DNA of 64,000 nt from DAORHV01 sp964458645 (lineage in GTDB: Bacteria; Patescibacteriota; Gracilibacteria; Peribacterales; Peribacteraceae), in contig CAYWJU010000001.1 of assembly GCA_964458645.1 (NCBI GenBank), positions 1-64,000 of the forward strand, given 5' to 3'. The stretch's first letter is position 1. The number at the start of each line of letters is the position of its first letter. Below the pieces are notes generated by a model. The model was given only the letters and a program-made list of their open reading frames with translations. It had not been told where the DNA came from and ran no database searches. Shown in pieces: positions 43,749 to 52,970 of this stretch. The position numbers and the translations under genes were made by a program.

Positions 43749-45062
43749 ATGCCTACCTCCCCTGTCCCGACTCCGGCTCCCGTAACGCCTCCGACCCCGA
43801 TCGCAGCTGCCGCTCCGGTCACCGACCCGAACGTCACATTCGCCAATATGGGCATTGCGCCCAAGCTGCTTGATTTGCTTGAGAAAGTCGGTTTCAAGTC
43901 ACCCACGCCCATTCAGCAAAAATCGATTCCCATCGGCATCGAGGGCAAGGACATCATTGGTATCGCGCAGACCGGCACCGGCAAAACACTCGCGTTCGGC
44001 CTGCCCATGATCCAGCGCCTGCAACAGCACGGCGGACGCGGCTTGGTCATTGCACCGACGCGTGAGCTTGCGTATCAGATCGATGAAACACTCCAGAAGT
44101 TCGCACCGGCACTCGGTATCCGCACGGCGGTGTTCGTCGGTGGTGCATCCATGAATCTTCAGCGCCAGATGATCAAGCGCAATCCGCGCATCTTGGTCGC
44201 CACTCCGGGCCGACTTATCGACCACTTGAAACAGAAAACGATCACGCTGCGCGAAGTCAGCATTCTTGTGCTCGACGAAGCCGACCGCATGCTGGATATG
44301 GGCTTCTCGGAACAGATCAACGAAATCCTGCGCCACGTACCCAAGGAGCGCCAGACCATGCTGTTCTCGGCCACCATGCCCGCCGACATCGTCTCGCTGG
44401 CGACCAAACAGATGAAACTTCCGCTGCGTATCGAAGTCGCACGTCAAGGCACCGCATCCGCCAACGTGGAGCAAGAAATGATCGTCGTCCGCACCGGCGA
44501 CAAACTGCCTGTTCTTGCGAAATTACTCGGCGAATATCGCGGCAGTGTGCTCGTGTTCTCTCGCACCAAGCACGGCGCCAAGAAAATCACCAAGTCCGTG
44601 CAGGCCATGGGCCATACGTCGGCTGAAATCCATAGCAACCGCTCGCTTGCCCAGCGTCGCGAAGCGCTGGATGGCTTCAAGAAAGGCAAATATCGCGTAC
44701 TCGTCGCCACCGACATCGCCGCGCGTGGAATCGACGTCACCGGCATCGAGCTGGTCATTAACTTCGATCTCCCCATGAACGCCGAAGACTACGTGCACCG
44801 CATCGGTCGCACCGGTCGCGCAGGTATGAGCGGTCGTGCAATCTCACTTGCCACACCAGACCAACACGGCGACATCCGCGATATCGAACGTCTCATCCGC
44901 AGCCCACTCAAGAAAAGCAACATGGCAGGAGCCGAAGGCGTGACTCCCCCGGTGGGAGTCCATGTCCCTCGTTCCGTACAGCCGCATCGCCGTTCAGGCA
45001 GCGGTGGAGGCGGTCGTCGCGGAGGAGGAGGTGGCGGTGGAGGCTGGCGCAGAGGGCGCTAA
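43749..45062 (+). CDS. DEAD-box RNA helicase (RhlE-like)
   Basis: A 437-residue protein with a Pro/Ala-rich start and the full helicase core: Q motif (FKSPTPIQQKSIP), Walker A AQTGTGKTLAFGLP, PTRELAYQ, DEADRML, SATMP, and HRIGRTGRAG. The C-terminus is an Arg/Gly-rich tail (GGGGRRGGGGGGGGWRRGR) as in RhlE/CsdA-type proteins that remodel structured RNA in ribosome assembly and mRNA decay. The tail likely binds RNA. Confidence 0.94.
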   Translation: MPTSPVPTPAPVTPPTPIAAAAPVTDPNVTFANMGIAPKLLDLLEKVGFKSPTPIQQKSIPIGIEGKDIIGIAQTGTGKTLAFGLPMIQRLQQHGGRGLVIAPTRELAYQIDETLQKFAPALGIRTAVFVGGASMNLQRQMIKRNPRILVATPGRLIDHLKQKTITLREVSILVLDEADRMLDMGFSEQINEILRHVPKERQTMLFSATMPADIVSLATKQMKLPLRIEVARQGTASANVEQEMIVVRTGDKLPVLAKLLGEYRGSVLVFSRTKHGAKKITKSVQAMGHTSAEIHSNRSLAQRREALDGFKKGKYRVLVATDIAARGIDVTGIELVINFDLPMNAEDYVHRIGRTGRAGMSGRAISLATPDQHGDIRDIERLIRSPLKKSNMAGAEGVTPPVGVHVPRSVQPHRRSGSGGGGRRGGGGGGGGWRRGR

Positions 45063-45114
45063 CGTCGTCTCGGGAACGTGGTACGATGCACGCAGCACTT
45101 TTTCCCTGTTTCGT

Positions 45115-45537
45115 ATGCCGATGCTTCTGAATCAACTCTCGCTCGTCGCCATCGGTGCATCGGTACTACTTTCCATGGGACTCGGCTTCCTTTGGTTTTC
45201 GCCGATGTTATTCGTCCATCGTTGGTTACGCCTCTCGAAGATCGACACCGGCAATCCGGAGCACATGCAGAAAGCCATGCTGCGCTGCCTTGCCATCAGC
45301 GTTGTCACGTGCATCACCATGGCAGTTATTTTTGCCGCACTGCTCCAACTGACACACATCGCCACAACGATCGGCGCAATCAAGCTTGCCGTCGTGCTGT
45401 GGACCGGATTCATCGCCACTACATTCGGCACCAACTATGCGTACACGGGGAAGCCACTCGAACTGTTCTTCATCGACACCGGCTACCCGCTTGTATCGCT
45501 CGTCGTGATTGCGGTCACGCTGACGACAATCGGCTGA
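45115..45537 (+). CDS. DUF1761-like four-TM membrane protein
   Basis: A 140-residue membrane protein with four helices. GFLWFSPMLFVHRWLR near the N-terminus and LWTGFIATTFGTNYAYTG late are the kind of motifs found in DUF1761. Function unknown. An upstream in-frame start (44962) would overlap the helicase gene and give an acidic stretch, so ATG 45115 (or 45121) is preferred. Confidence 0.72.
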   Translation: MPMLLNQLSLVAIGASVLLSMGLGFLWFSPMLFVHRWLRLSKIDTGNPEHMQKAMLRCLAISVVTCITMAVIFAALLQLTHIATTIGAIKLAVVLWTGFIATTFGTNYAYTGKPLELFFIDTGYPLVSLVVIAVTLTTIG

Positions 45538-45587
45538 ACACCGCATAATTATTCGGAATTCGCTGGCGAAAGCTCGTGAATGGCGCT

Positions 45588-45593
45588 TATGAT
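45588..45593 (+). promoter_or_regulatory. -10 element of the 125-residue gene (leaderless)
   Basis: TATGAT ends 6 nt before the ATG at 45600. Confidence 0.55.
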
Positions 45594-45599
45594 GCATCA

Positions 45600-45977
45600 A
45601 TGATCCGCCTGTTGCGCGATGGACCGGCACACCCCAAAGACCTGACTGGCTTGTTCGTGGTGCTGGGCGCATTCGCCATTGCCTGCTTCGGAGTGGTGCC
45701 TCTGCTCGGTCTGCCGGGCGCAGCGATTTTGGGACTGACGGTCCTCATTTTGAATCCGTTCATCAGTGCAACGCTGTGGTCGCATATGACCGCAGACGTC
45801 TACTGGCTGCTTTCCATTATGCTCAGCGTCCTCTGGCCGCTCGGCATCTTGCCGGGTTACTGGATCGCCTTCAAGCGCACCTACCGCCGTGCGTTGAAAT
45901 TCAAAATGACGCTCTTGGTAGCCATTGTCGCCCTGTGGAATCTGTTGGTTTCGGCGATCCTGCTGTTCACCCAGTAG
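45600..45977 (+). CDS. Hypothetical four-TM membrane protein, 125 residues
   Basis: Four hydrophobic segments (LFVVLGAFAIACFGVVPLL, AAILGLTVLILNPFI, WLLSIMLSVLWPLGIL, LLVAIVALWNLLVSAIL) with a basic loop FKRTYRRALKFK before the last. No recognised family. It precedes two more envelope genes in the same direction. ATG 45576 is possible but lacks the -10 spacing. Confidence 0.65.
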   Translation: MIRLLRDGPAHPKDLTGLFVVLGAFAIACFGVVPLLGLPGAAILGLTVLILNPFISATLWSHMTADVYWLLSIMLSVLWPLGILPGYWIAFKRTYRRALKFKMTLLVAIVALWNLLVSAILLFTQ

Positions 45978-45998
45978 GAAGCGGACGATTGATCCGGC

Positions 45999-46004
45999 TA
46001 TACT
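45999..46004 (+). promoter_or_regulatory. -10 element of the 348-residue gene
   Basis: TATACT ends 7 nt before the ATG at 46012. Confidence 0.5.
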
Positions 46005-46011
46005 CACATCC

Positions 46012-47058
46012 ATGTCGCGCTTGGCGATTATCGGCATGGTCGTTCTGGCGTCGTTGAACGTGCTGCCTCTTGCACATGCGCAAGAAGACACCATACGTGT
46101 CACGCCGGACTTGGTAGACGCTGCCGAACCGGTTACACGCGGTCTGCAAACCAACAAAAGTCATTTCACGACCAAACTGCAGGGCAAAGGTGGACAGTCG
46201 TTGCGCATTCACTACGGCAGCACAGACACGCTGGATATTTATCTGGTGCCGTTGCAGGCAGATCAGCAATACAGCCCGACGGACTTCTTACACTTCACAT
46301 TGCCTGCAGCCGGCGAGGGGCAGGCATTGGTCGACCTTACCCCCAGTCCGGGCTGGTCGCCGAACATTACGTCGTACCTGGCTACCATCCTGGTGAAAGA
46401 CGAAACCGTACAAGCCGGGTTCTCCACGATTGAGTTCATACCGGCAACGCCGCTGACCATAGTGACAACCGCCGTAAAGCACTTCTTCATTCCGGAGTCC
46501 TACGCACCGAACAGCTACCACGCGCTTCGCGGATACCGCGCCCTTGGCTGGCAAGTCACCATGGCATTCGGCGTGCTGGCAATGCTTGTTGCCGCAGTGG
46601 CGCTTGTCCGCCGACGCTCTGCCGATGGCATTCAAGTCGCCATCGGCATATTGGTATGCGGCTGCCTGCTCTACGGCGCGCGCTTCGCGTTGGACCTGAC
46701 ACAATTCACTGCGCAGCACCTATCCGAGTACTACGGCCACGGCATGTATGACGAAGCCGGATCGATGCAGGAGATCGCCGGGGTTATAACCATGAGCGGT
46801 CCCGCAGAGCCAAAATCCGTCTACATCTGCCGCGACGGCACAAACTTCCGCGAGAAATTGCTGCGCTATTTCGTCTATCCGATTCCGGTGTCCGACTCCC
46901 CTGCCATGGCCAGCGGCTCCACCTTGGTTCTGATGGACGGCAAAATCGACTGGTCATTTAACGATGGAATGCTGCTCTGCGGAGACGCACAGACCAACGC
47001 CGAACTCTTGAGCACATTCCACGATGGCTCCCAACTGTTCCGCCGCACCGCAAAATGA
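46012..47058 (+). CDS. Hypothetical exported membrane protein, 348 residues
   Basis: A signal peptide (LAIIGMVVLASLNVLPLAHA), a beta-rich extracytoplasmic domain (about 25-160), a membrane hairpin in the middle (VTMAFGVLAMLVAAVALV, then VAIGILVCGCLLYGARFAL) and a second soluble domain. No family recognised. Its TGA overlaps the next ATG (ATGA, 47055-47058), so it is coupled to the multi-TM gene that follows. Confidence 0.68.
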   Translation: MSRLAIIGMVVLASLNVLPLAHAQEDTIRVTPDLVDAAEPVTRGLQTNKSHFTTKLQGKGGQSLRIHYGSTDTLDIYLVPLQADQQYSPTDFLHFTLPAAGEGQALVDLTPSPGWSPNITSYLATILVKDETVQAGFSTIEFIPATPLTIVTTAVKHFFIPESYAPNSYHALRGYRALGWQVTMAFGVLAMLVAAVALVRRRSADGIQVAIGILVCGCLLYGARFALDLTQFTAQHLSEYYGHGMYDEAGSMQEIAGVITMSGPAEPKSVYICRDGTNFREKLLRYFVYPIPVSDSPAMASGSTLVLMDGKIDWSFNDGMLLCGDAQTNAELLSTFHDGSQLFRRTAK

Positions 47059-48470
47059 TCTCCTTCCTTACGTTCTTCGGCGTCACCGCACTGCTGTTCT
47101 TCCAGGGGTGGTTCGGCACCCATGCTCTGCTTGGAGGAAAAGAATCCAAGCCACTGCGCGCATGTTTGGCACTGCCGGTTGCCGCATTGTTCAATGCCAT
47201 ACTCGTCTGTGTGCTCACATTCACCGACGTGGCACTGACACCGCTCGGCATACTGATCGGCAATGCCTGCATACTGGCAGGCTTTTGGTTGGCTGCATTT
47301 CGCATGCACTCGGCAAAAACCGCAAACGTTTGCGTACCGCGGGAAAAGCTGACAACGGGTAAACGCGTACTGCTCGTTGCCTGCGCCATACTGCTTGCGG
47401 TGGATGTCGGCTACGCATTCTCGCATGCCGTGCTGCTGCCCACATTCCAATACGACAGTGCCACCAACTGGACCATGCGTTCGCGCATTTCCTACGTGGA
47501 TCGCGCAATGGCATTCGATGTCGATGAATCGCGTGGCATGGCCAAGCCGAATTACCCGTTTCTCTACCATGCGCTTCAAATAACGGCCAACCAAGGCCAA
47601 GGTGCGTGGAACGATACCGCCGCCAACGCCATTCATTTTCTACTGTCATTGAGTGCATTCGGTGCGGCGTTTTTGCTGCTACGGCGTATGCGCGGCACGT
47701 TCATTGCCACAATCGCAATCACGGTCTTACTGACCATTCCGCTGTTGGCACTGCATTTGGCCCAAGGATTCGGCGACATCACGCTGGTGCAAACACTGGT
47801 GCTGTCGATCGCCTGTCTGTGCATGGCAATCGAAACGCACGGTCGCGGCGGTGCGGCGCAACGTTGGCTCATACTCTCGGGTGCATTCGCAGCGGCATGC
47901 GTATGGACCAAATCGGAAGGAATCCAGTCCGGGCTGCTGCCCTGGATTCTTGTTGTTGGATTGCTGTGCATCGGCGATGCGGCGTGGCGTACGCCTGCGC
48001 TGCGTTCGGCAATCGTGGCAGTCGGACTTTCCGCACTCTGGCCGATCTTCGCACTCACGCGCGGCCTGAGCCTCACGCCGCACGGGACCGACAGCAGTAT
48101 CGCGTGTCATCCCGAAGCCGTACACGAAGCAGTGCTGGGCTTGTTCAGCCGCGGCGCATTCGGCATTGCGTGGTACGCGATTCCGGCAACGGTCGCCTTG
48201 CTGCTCGTGTTGCTCTCCAGGCGCTCGCCGAATGTCTCCGCTCGCCAATCGGTAACGCTCACCTGGGGTGGCCTGACGTTTGTAACGGTGCTGTTCGTGT
48301 ACATCTGTACCCCCAACTACGTCTTCCTGCTCAAGGCCGAATCGTTTTATCGTCAGATGCTGATTCCCGCCGCGCTGCTGATAGTGTCGTGTGCCGCAGC
48401 ATGGAATTCCCCGGTCAGGCGCCAGGACTCCGAAGATTCCGAGGAGTCCAAAGAGTCCAAGGAGCTGTAA
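47055..48470 (+). CDS. Multi-TM membrane protein, GT-C glycosyltransferase-like
   Basis: A 471-residue protein with about ten hydrophobic segments. The large loop after the third helix has FQYDSATNWTMRSRISYVD and PNYPFLYHAL, with acidic and aromatic residues placed as in GT-C/ArnT-type glycosyltransferases. Assignment rests on topology, not a firm motif. The last 17 or so residues (RRQDSEDSEESKESKEL) are encoded by the left arm of the 9-bp repeat array, so the repeat has been read into the protein. Confidence 0.62.
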   Translation: MISFLTFFGVTALLFFQGWFGTHALLGGKESKPLRACLALPVAALFNAILVCVLTFTDVALTPLGILIGNACILAGFWLAAFRMHSAKTANVCVPREKLTTGKRVLLVACAILLAVDVGYAFSHAVLLPTFQYDSATNWTMRSRISYVDRAMAFDVDESRGMAKPNYPFLYHALQITANQGQGAWNDTAANAIHFLLSLSAFGAAFLLLRRMRGTFIATIAITVLLTIPLLALHLAQGFGDITLVQTLVLSIACLCMAIETHGRGGAAQRWLILSGAFAAACVWTKSEGIQSGLLPWILVVGLLCIGDAAWRTPALRSAIVAVGLSALWPIFALTRGLSLTPHGTDSSIACHPEAVHEAVLGLFSRGAFGIAWYAIPATVALLLVLLSRRSPNVSARQSVTLTWGGLTFVTVLFVYICTPNYVFLLKAESFYRQMLIPAALLIVSCAAAWNSPVRRQDSEDSEESKESKEL

Positions 48471-48565
48471 ATTTCTCGAGAGCCAACCGCCTTCATGCCC
48501 CTCTGGAAAACAGGGGTTCGTCGGATTCTTCGGTTTCTTTGGTTTCCTCGGAATCCTGTTGTCTC
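48421..48565. repeat. Inverted array of a 9-bp unit (copy D)
   Basis: Left arm 48421-48468 lies inside the end of the preceding gene; right arm 48514-48565 lies before priA. Units are GAAGATTCC/TTCTTCGGT variants. It is the only copy overlapping a coding sequence extensively. Confidence 0.7.
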
Positions 48566-48568
48566 CGC

Positions 48569-48574
48569 TACAAT
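48569..48574 (+). promoter_or_regulatory. -10 element of priA (leaderless)
   Basis: TACAAT ends 6 nt before the ATG at 48581. Confidence 0.6.
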
Positions 48575-48580
48575 CACTGT

Positions 48581-50683
48581 ATGGAAGCTACCGTGGTCTT
48601 GGCATCTCGTTCACACGGCATCGGCAACGGTCTATCGTACGCCGCCGACTTGAGCGTGAAGCCGGGCATGCTGGTAAAAGTCCCGCTGCGCAACAGCCAC
48701 GTGGAAGGCATTGTCATGGACGTACGCGAGGTAGACAGCACCAATGCCTACGCATTGAAGCCGATCGAAAGCATCGTGCATCACATGCCGCTGTTGTCTC
48801 CGGCACTTTTGAAAACCGCGCGCTGGATGGCCGGCTATTACTGCTGCACGCTGCGCCACGTGCTACAGGTCATGCTGCCACAACCGCCATGGTCGCTGCT
48901 GCTGCCGGTGAAGACGACCATGTACGCACTCTGCAAGAACCTTCCGGCCACGCGCGGTGTGCGTCAATTGGCAGTGATCGAGTATGTGCAAAACCACGAC
49001 ATCGCCTCGGCGCATGATATTCAAACCGAAACCGGCGCTACGAGTGCCACGCTGCGTGCAATGGTGGAGAAGCGCATACTCAGCGCCTCGGAACATATCG
49101 AGGCGGTAGATTTGTCGGAAGCACCCAAGCCCACCTCACCCGAACTCACGCCACGCCAAGCCGACATCGCCAAGCAGATTCTGGCCGAAAGTAAGCCCAC
49201 GCTACTCATTGATTCCGGCGGCATCGATCGTGCAAAGCTGTTCGCATCACTCGTGTGCAATGCAGCAAAGCGCGGACAGTCCAGCGTTCTTCTGGCACCC
49301 GACAAAGTCAGTGCCGAACGTCTGCGTCGCAAAATGGAAACCGAACTGCAAACCACCGTCGAACTTGTGCACAGTACGCTCACGCCCGCCCAACGCCGCC
49401 GCCAATGGCGCACGTTGCAACTGCCGCGTCCGCATATCGTGGTCGGCACGCGTACAGCGCTGTTCACGCCCCTCAACGCGTTGGGATTGGTGATTTTGGA
49501 TGACGAACACGAATGGACCTACAAGAACGAGCAATCACCGCGGTACCACACCCGCCTTACCGCGGAGGTGCTGTGCAAATCCTCGGATGCCAAGCTGGTG
49601 CTGTGTTCGGCGACACCGGCACTCGAAAGCTGGAAGCATGCCGTGGGGCAATCGCCGCGCTTTTCACTCGTCCACACGGATGAACCAAGTCCAACCGCGC
49701 CCGTGGTGCGCGTGGTGGATTTGGCCCAGGAGACGGCCGGAAAGCAGTATCCGCTGTCCGCTCCGCTCATCGGTGCACTGGAAAAGCGACTGAAGAACGG
49801 CGAACAATCGGTACTGCTCATCAACCGCCGCGGCAGCGCCACCGGCCTGCTGTGTCTGGATTGCCGCAAAATGCTCACGTCCGCACGCACTACATTGCCG
49901 CTCACGGTGCATATGATCGACGGCAGGCCGCACTTGGTCGATCAGCATGCCGAGGAAGTCCTGCCGGTACCCGAACAGTGTCCGCATTGCCGGTCGGCGC
50001 GATTGCATGCCATCGGTGCCGGAACGCAGCGCGTGGAAGCCACGCTCAAAAAACTCTTCCCGAAAGCTCGCATCGCCCGTGTGGATGCCGAAACACTGGA
50101 GCAAGAAAGTATCGGTAGCGTGCTGGCGCGGGCCGAAGCCGGCGATATCGATATTTTGGTCGGCACACAACCCGTCGTTCGTGCGGCCGAATTGCCAAAG
50201 GTCACGTTGGGCGCGGTGCTCATTGCCGACATTGGCCTCTCGCTCCCCCACTTCCGCGCCGGTGAACGGGTGGTACAACACATCGGCAACCTGCTGCGTC
50301 GTGTACCCGAGCAACCGGGTGCCGAAGTCATTCTGCAAACCTTCCGCCCCGAGGCCGCCGAAATCGCGCTGTCCGCCAAGCGCGCCATACCCGAATACTT
50401 GGATGCCGAACTTACGCTGCGCGCCGAAGCCGGTTACCCGCCCATCACGCAGATGATCCGCCTGATCATCCGTACCGGCGGAGAATCCAAAGCACACGAA
50501 CTGGTCGAGCGGGCCAACAAATCCAATCCCGAAGAGTGCGTGGCATGGGCCGCTGCGCCGCTACCGGGCAAACGCAAAGGCAAGTGGAGCGTCTTCCTGA
50601 AAGGCAAAGCACCGCGTACTGCGCTCTCCACGATGGACTTGCGGGGCGTGAGTATCGACGTGGATCCGATTGAGTGGGAGTAG
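48581..50683 (+). CDS. priA: Primosomal protein PriA, helicase-degenerate
   Basis: A 700-residue PriA homologue: N-terminal DNA-binding part (VKVPLRNSHVEGIVMDV), the LDDEHEWTYKNEQSPRYHTR block corresponding to the DEEH box, LCSATPALESW, LLINRRG, and a zinc region. Several core helicase elements are missing. The Walker A position reads LLIDSGGIDRAKLF without a GK(S/T). The usual AGRAGR motif VI is replaced by LLRRVPEQPG. Only four of the eight zinc cysteines remain (LLCLDC, CPHC). It probably keeps a primosome-loading or structural role without unwinding. A longer frame from 47606 is an artefact of the frame staying open through the preceding gene. Confidence 0.88.
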   Translation: MEATVVLASRSHGIGNGLSYAADLSVKPGMLVKVPLRNSHVEGIVMDVREVDSTNAYALKPIESIVHHMPLLSPALLKTARWMAGYYCCTLRHVLQVMLPQPPWSLLLPVKTTMYALCKNLPATRGVRQLAVIEYVQNHDIASAHDIQTETGATSATLRAMVEKRILSASEHIEAVDLSEAPKPTSPELTPRQADIAKQILAESKPTLLIDSGGIDRAKLFASLVCNAAKRGQSSVLLAPDKVSAERLRRKMETELQTTVELVHSTLTPAQRRRQWRTLQLPRPHIVVGTRTALFTPLNALGLVILDDEHEWTYKNEQSPRYHTRLTAEVLCKSSDAKLVLCSATPALESWKHAVGQSPRFSLVHTDEPSPTAPVVRVVDLAQETAGKQYPLSAPLIGALEKRLKNGEQSVLLINRRGSATGLLCLDCRKMLTSARTTLPLTVHMIDGRPHLVDQHAEEVLPVPEQCPHCRSARLHAIGAGTQRVEATLKKLFPKARIARVDAETLEQESIGSVLARAEAGDIDILVGTQPVVRAAELPKVTLGAVLIADIGLSLPHFRAGERVVQHIGNLLRRVPEQPGAEVILQTFRPEAAEIALSAKRAIPEYLDAELTLRAEAGYPPITQMIRLIIRTGGESKAHELVERANKSNPEECVAWAAAPLPGKRKGKWSVFLKGKAPRTALSTMDLRGVSIDVDPIEWE

Positions 50684-50706
50684 CCGAGAAACAGTGTTCG
50701 TGACTA

Positions 50707-50997
50707 CTAGTCGTCGAAACGGTCGTCGTCCGACGTTCGGCCCATGTCGTAGAGCTTGTTCTGGCGCATCTGCGCTCCGAAGCTTTGTGGCGTCGCAACG
50801 TCCAACGGCAAACCGAGTCGCGTGGAGTACTCGAATGTGGACAGTAAATCGCGCATGTCGTTTCCGTACGATGCCAGCACCGCGGCTAAGTTGTGCTTCA
50901 CTGCAGCCGATTCGTCCTGACCTTCCTTGAACAGTACGATTGTCTGATCTTCGTTCTCGCCTTCGACGCGGGCTTTGAGGGTATTCGCATTGGACAT
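50707..50997 (-). CDS. Hypothetical 96-residue protein
   Basis: A small soluble acidic protein (TIVLFKEGQDESAAVKHNLA, then YGNDMRDLLSTFEYSTRLGL). No known family. It has a strong TTGTCA-17-TATAAT promoter with a roughly 50-nt leader, unlike most genes here, so its translation may be controlled in the 5' leader. Confidence 0.65.
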   Translation of the reverse strand: MSNANTLKARVEGENEDQTIVLFKEGQDESAAVKHNLAAVLASYGNDMRDLLSTFEYSTRLGLPLDVATPQSFGAQMRQNKLYDMGRTSDDDRFDD

Positions 50998-51052
50998 AAA
51001 CGTGGGGGGAAGAAACAAGAACAGCATGCGCCAACATTCTTGCTATTTCAGA

Positions 51053-51081
51053 ATTATAGCGTAAAAAGCGATTTGTGACAA
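51053..51081 (-). promoter_or_regulatory. Sigma70-type promoter of the 96-residue gene
   Basis: On the minus strand TTGTCA (51076-51081), 17 bp, then a perfect TATAAT (51053-51058). Transcript leader about 50 nt before ATG 50997. Confidence 0.65.
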
Positions 51082-51135
51082 CACAAATGGCTTTGGTTAG
51101 CCAAAAGAAAAGGCACTGTGATCCTGCCTGAACGC

Positions 51136-52761
51136 CTACGTAATCACGAATCCCAGCGACTTCAGTGCCTCGGTCGTGCTCTTGAACACCTTGCCGTGCT
51201 TCTCTTCGTGTACGAACCACGGTGCTTTTTCCAGGAGCGGCAGAATGAACTCCCCTGCTCCAGTGATGATGACGTCTTTCCCGACAGCTTTACGGTTTTT
51301 AACGATTTCTCGCAGAACATCCAAGCCGTCCAAGTCGATGTAGAACAAATTGCGCAGGCTGAAAATGAGCGTATCGGCCGGAATTTTTTTAATCGAATCT
51401 TCGTGCGATGCGCCGTTGAAGTACGTTAGTTCTCCGGCAAAGCGATACACCACCACGTCCATGGGCTCTTTGTAATCGCACAAGCGATGGTGCGGAATGC
51501 GTGCAACAAGCTTACGGTCGCGGTGCAGCGTCAGCTCGCTCTGGCCGCGCGACAAGTGTTGTGCAAAAGCCAACAGCGCCACCGTTGCACCCACCAGCAG
51601 TCCGATCATGGGATCCACACCGAATGTGAGCAATGCAACCACGATGGAAAGCCAAAAGGAGCTCTGGTCGAACAGGAAGATTTTCTTGAAGTGGTGCACC
51701 TCCACCATGCGAATGGACGCGAAAACCAGAATCGCCGCCACTGCCGCCAACGGCAAATACTGGAAGCCCGGGAACAGAACCAGCGCAATGAGCAGCACGA
51801 ACACGGCGTTGATTCCGGACGACCAGCGCGATTTTGCGCCGGTCTTGGCGTTCAGCGCGGTGCGCACCAGTACGCCGGTAGCAGGCAATCCTCCGGCCAG
51901 GCCCGATGCAATGTTGGCCCAGGCCAACCCGAATACTTCGCGGCGCTGGTTGAACCGCGTACCGGTCATGCCATCCACGATTTTCGCCGACAGAAGCGTT
52001 TCGAGCACGGCGACTACCGCCACCGTAATTGCCGCCTTAAACAGGTTCATGCTCAACGGCGGCAAGGAAAACGTCGGCACTTGAATGAGCGTGGCCTGCA
52101 ATGCACCGTATTTGGAATGCAGCGTCGTAATTGCCAACGGCAACAGATGCATTTCGGATGCATAGCCAACAGCAATGCCCAGCGCGGCAACGACCACCGC
52201 TCCCGGGATACGCGGAAAGAAGCGTGCCAGAACAAACAATAAGAGCAGGAAGCTTGCAAACAAGCCTGCAGTCAGCGGATTGAATTGCGATACGTGCGTC
52301 AGCGACTCCCAGATGTTCAGGAGTGCCGATTCATGCACCGGCAGACCAGAAAGGCCCAATGCCGAATTCAGCTGGCCGAGTCCAATCGTTAGACCCACGC
52401 CCAGCGTAAAGCCGTGCATGACGCTGGACGGAATGAACACCAGGTATTTTTCCCACTTGAAGATGTAGCACACGAACACCAGTGCACCCGACAACAATGC
52501 CAGGAGCGGTAAGTACTCCACGCCCACTGTGAGCGCGAACGCCGCCAAAATTCCGGACAATGCTCCAGCTGGACCGACGACGTTGTATTCGCTGCCACCC
52601 AGCGCGGCTGCCACCAAGCCGGCCCACACCGCGGTAATAATGCCCATGACGGGTGTTGCTCCCGATGCAATTGCCAAGGCCAGCGAAAGCGGCACCGAGA
52701 CCATGGCCACGGTGAGGCCCGATTTCCAGTTCTGCGCGATTTCTCGGAAAACTCTGTTCAT
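51136..52761 (-). CDS. SulP-family anion transporter with STAS domain
   Basis: A 541-residue membrane protein with 10-12 helices. SulP signatures include VVGPAGALSGILAAFALTVG, GSEYNV and FNQRREVFGLAWANIASGLAG with GGLPATG. A C-terminal STAS domain (LIFSLRNLFYIDLDGLDVLR) follows. SulP proteins carry sulfate, bicarbonate or other anions; the substrate is not predictable. ATG 52761 gives the normal start; the longer frame from 52965 adds an unrelated segment. Confidence 0.92.
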   Translation of the reverse strand: MNRVFREIAQNWKSGLTVAMVSVPLSLALAIASGATPVMGIITAVWAGLVAAALGGSEYNVVGPAGALSGILAAFALTVGVEYLPLLALLSGALVFVCYIFKWEKYLVFIPSSVMHGFTLGVGLTIGLGQLNSALGLSGLPVHESALLNIWESLTHVSQFNPLTAGLFASFLLLLFVLARFFPRIPGAVVVAALGIAVGYASEMHLLPLAITTLHSKYGALQATLIQVPTFSLPPLSMNLFKAAITVAVVAVLETLLSAKIVDGMTGTRFNQRREVFGLAWANIASGLAGGLPATGVLVRTALNAKTGAKSRWSSGINAVFVLLIALVLFPGFQYLPLAAVAAILVFASIRMVEVHHFKKIFLFDQSSFWLSIVVALLTFGVDPMIGLLVGATVALLAFAQHLSRGQSELTLHRDRKLVARIPHHRLCDYKEPMDVVVYRFAGELTYFNGASHEDSIKKIPADTLIFSLRNLFYIDLDGLDVLREIVKNRKAVGKDVIITGAGEFILPLLEKAPWFVHEEKHGKVFKSTTEALKSLGFVIT

Positions 52762-52956
52762 GAATTTGTGATGTCGACACAACTGTGCCGAAGTCCCACA
52801 CGGTGTACGCTTGGTGAAATCGACTGTCAACGGTGGGGACTTGCAGATGACCAAAGAAATGTCGCTCAAGAGCCGATGTATCGGAGTCCTGTTTTTGAGC
52901 GTCAAAAAAGTGGAAAGTTTGCCAGAGCAAGCACTTGCAGCGGCATTCAAGACTCC

Positions 52957-52962
52957 TACAAT
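52957..52962 (+). promoter_or_regulatory. -10 element of the cupredoxin-like gene
   Basis: TACAAT ends 8 nt before the ATG at 52971; TTGCAG at 52935-52940 is a possible -35. Confidence 0.45.
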
Positions 52963-52970
52963 CATCTCCT

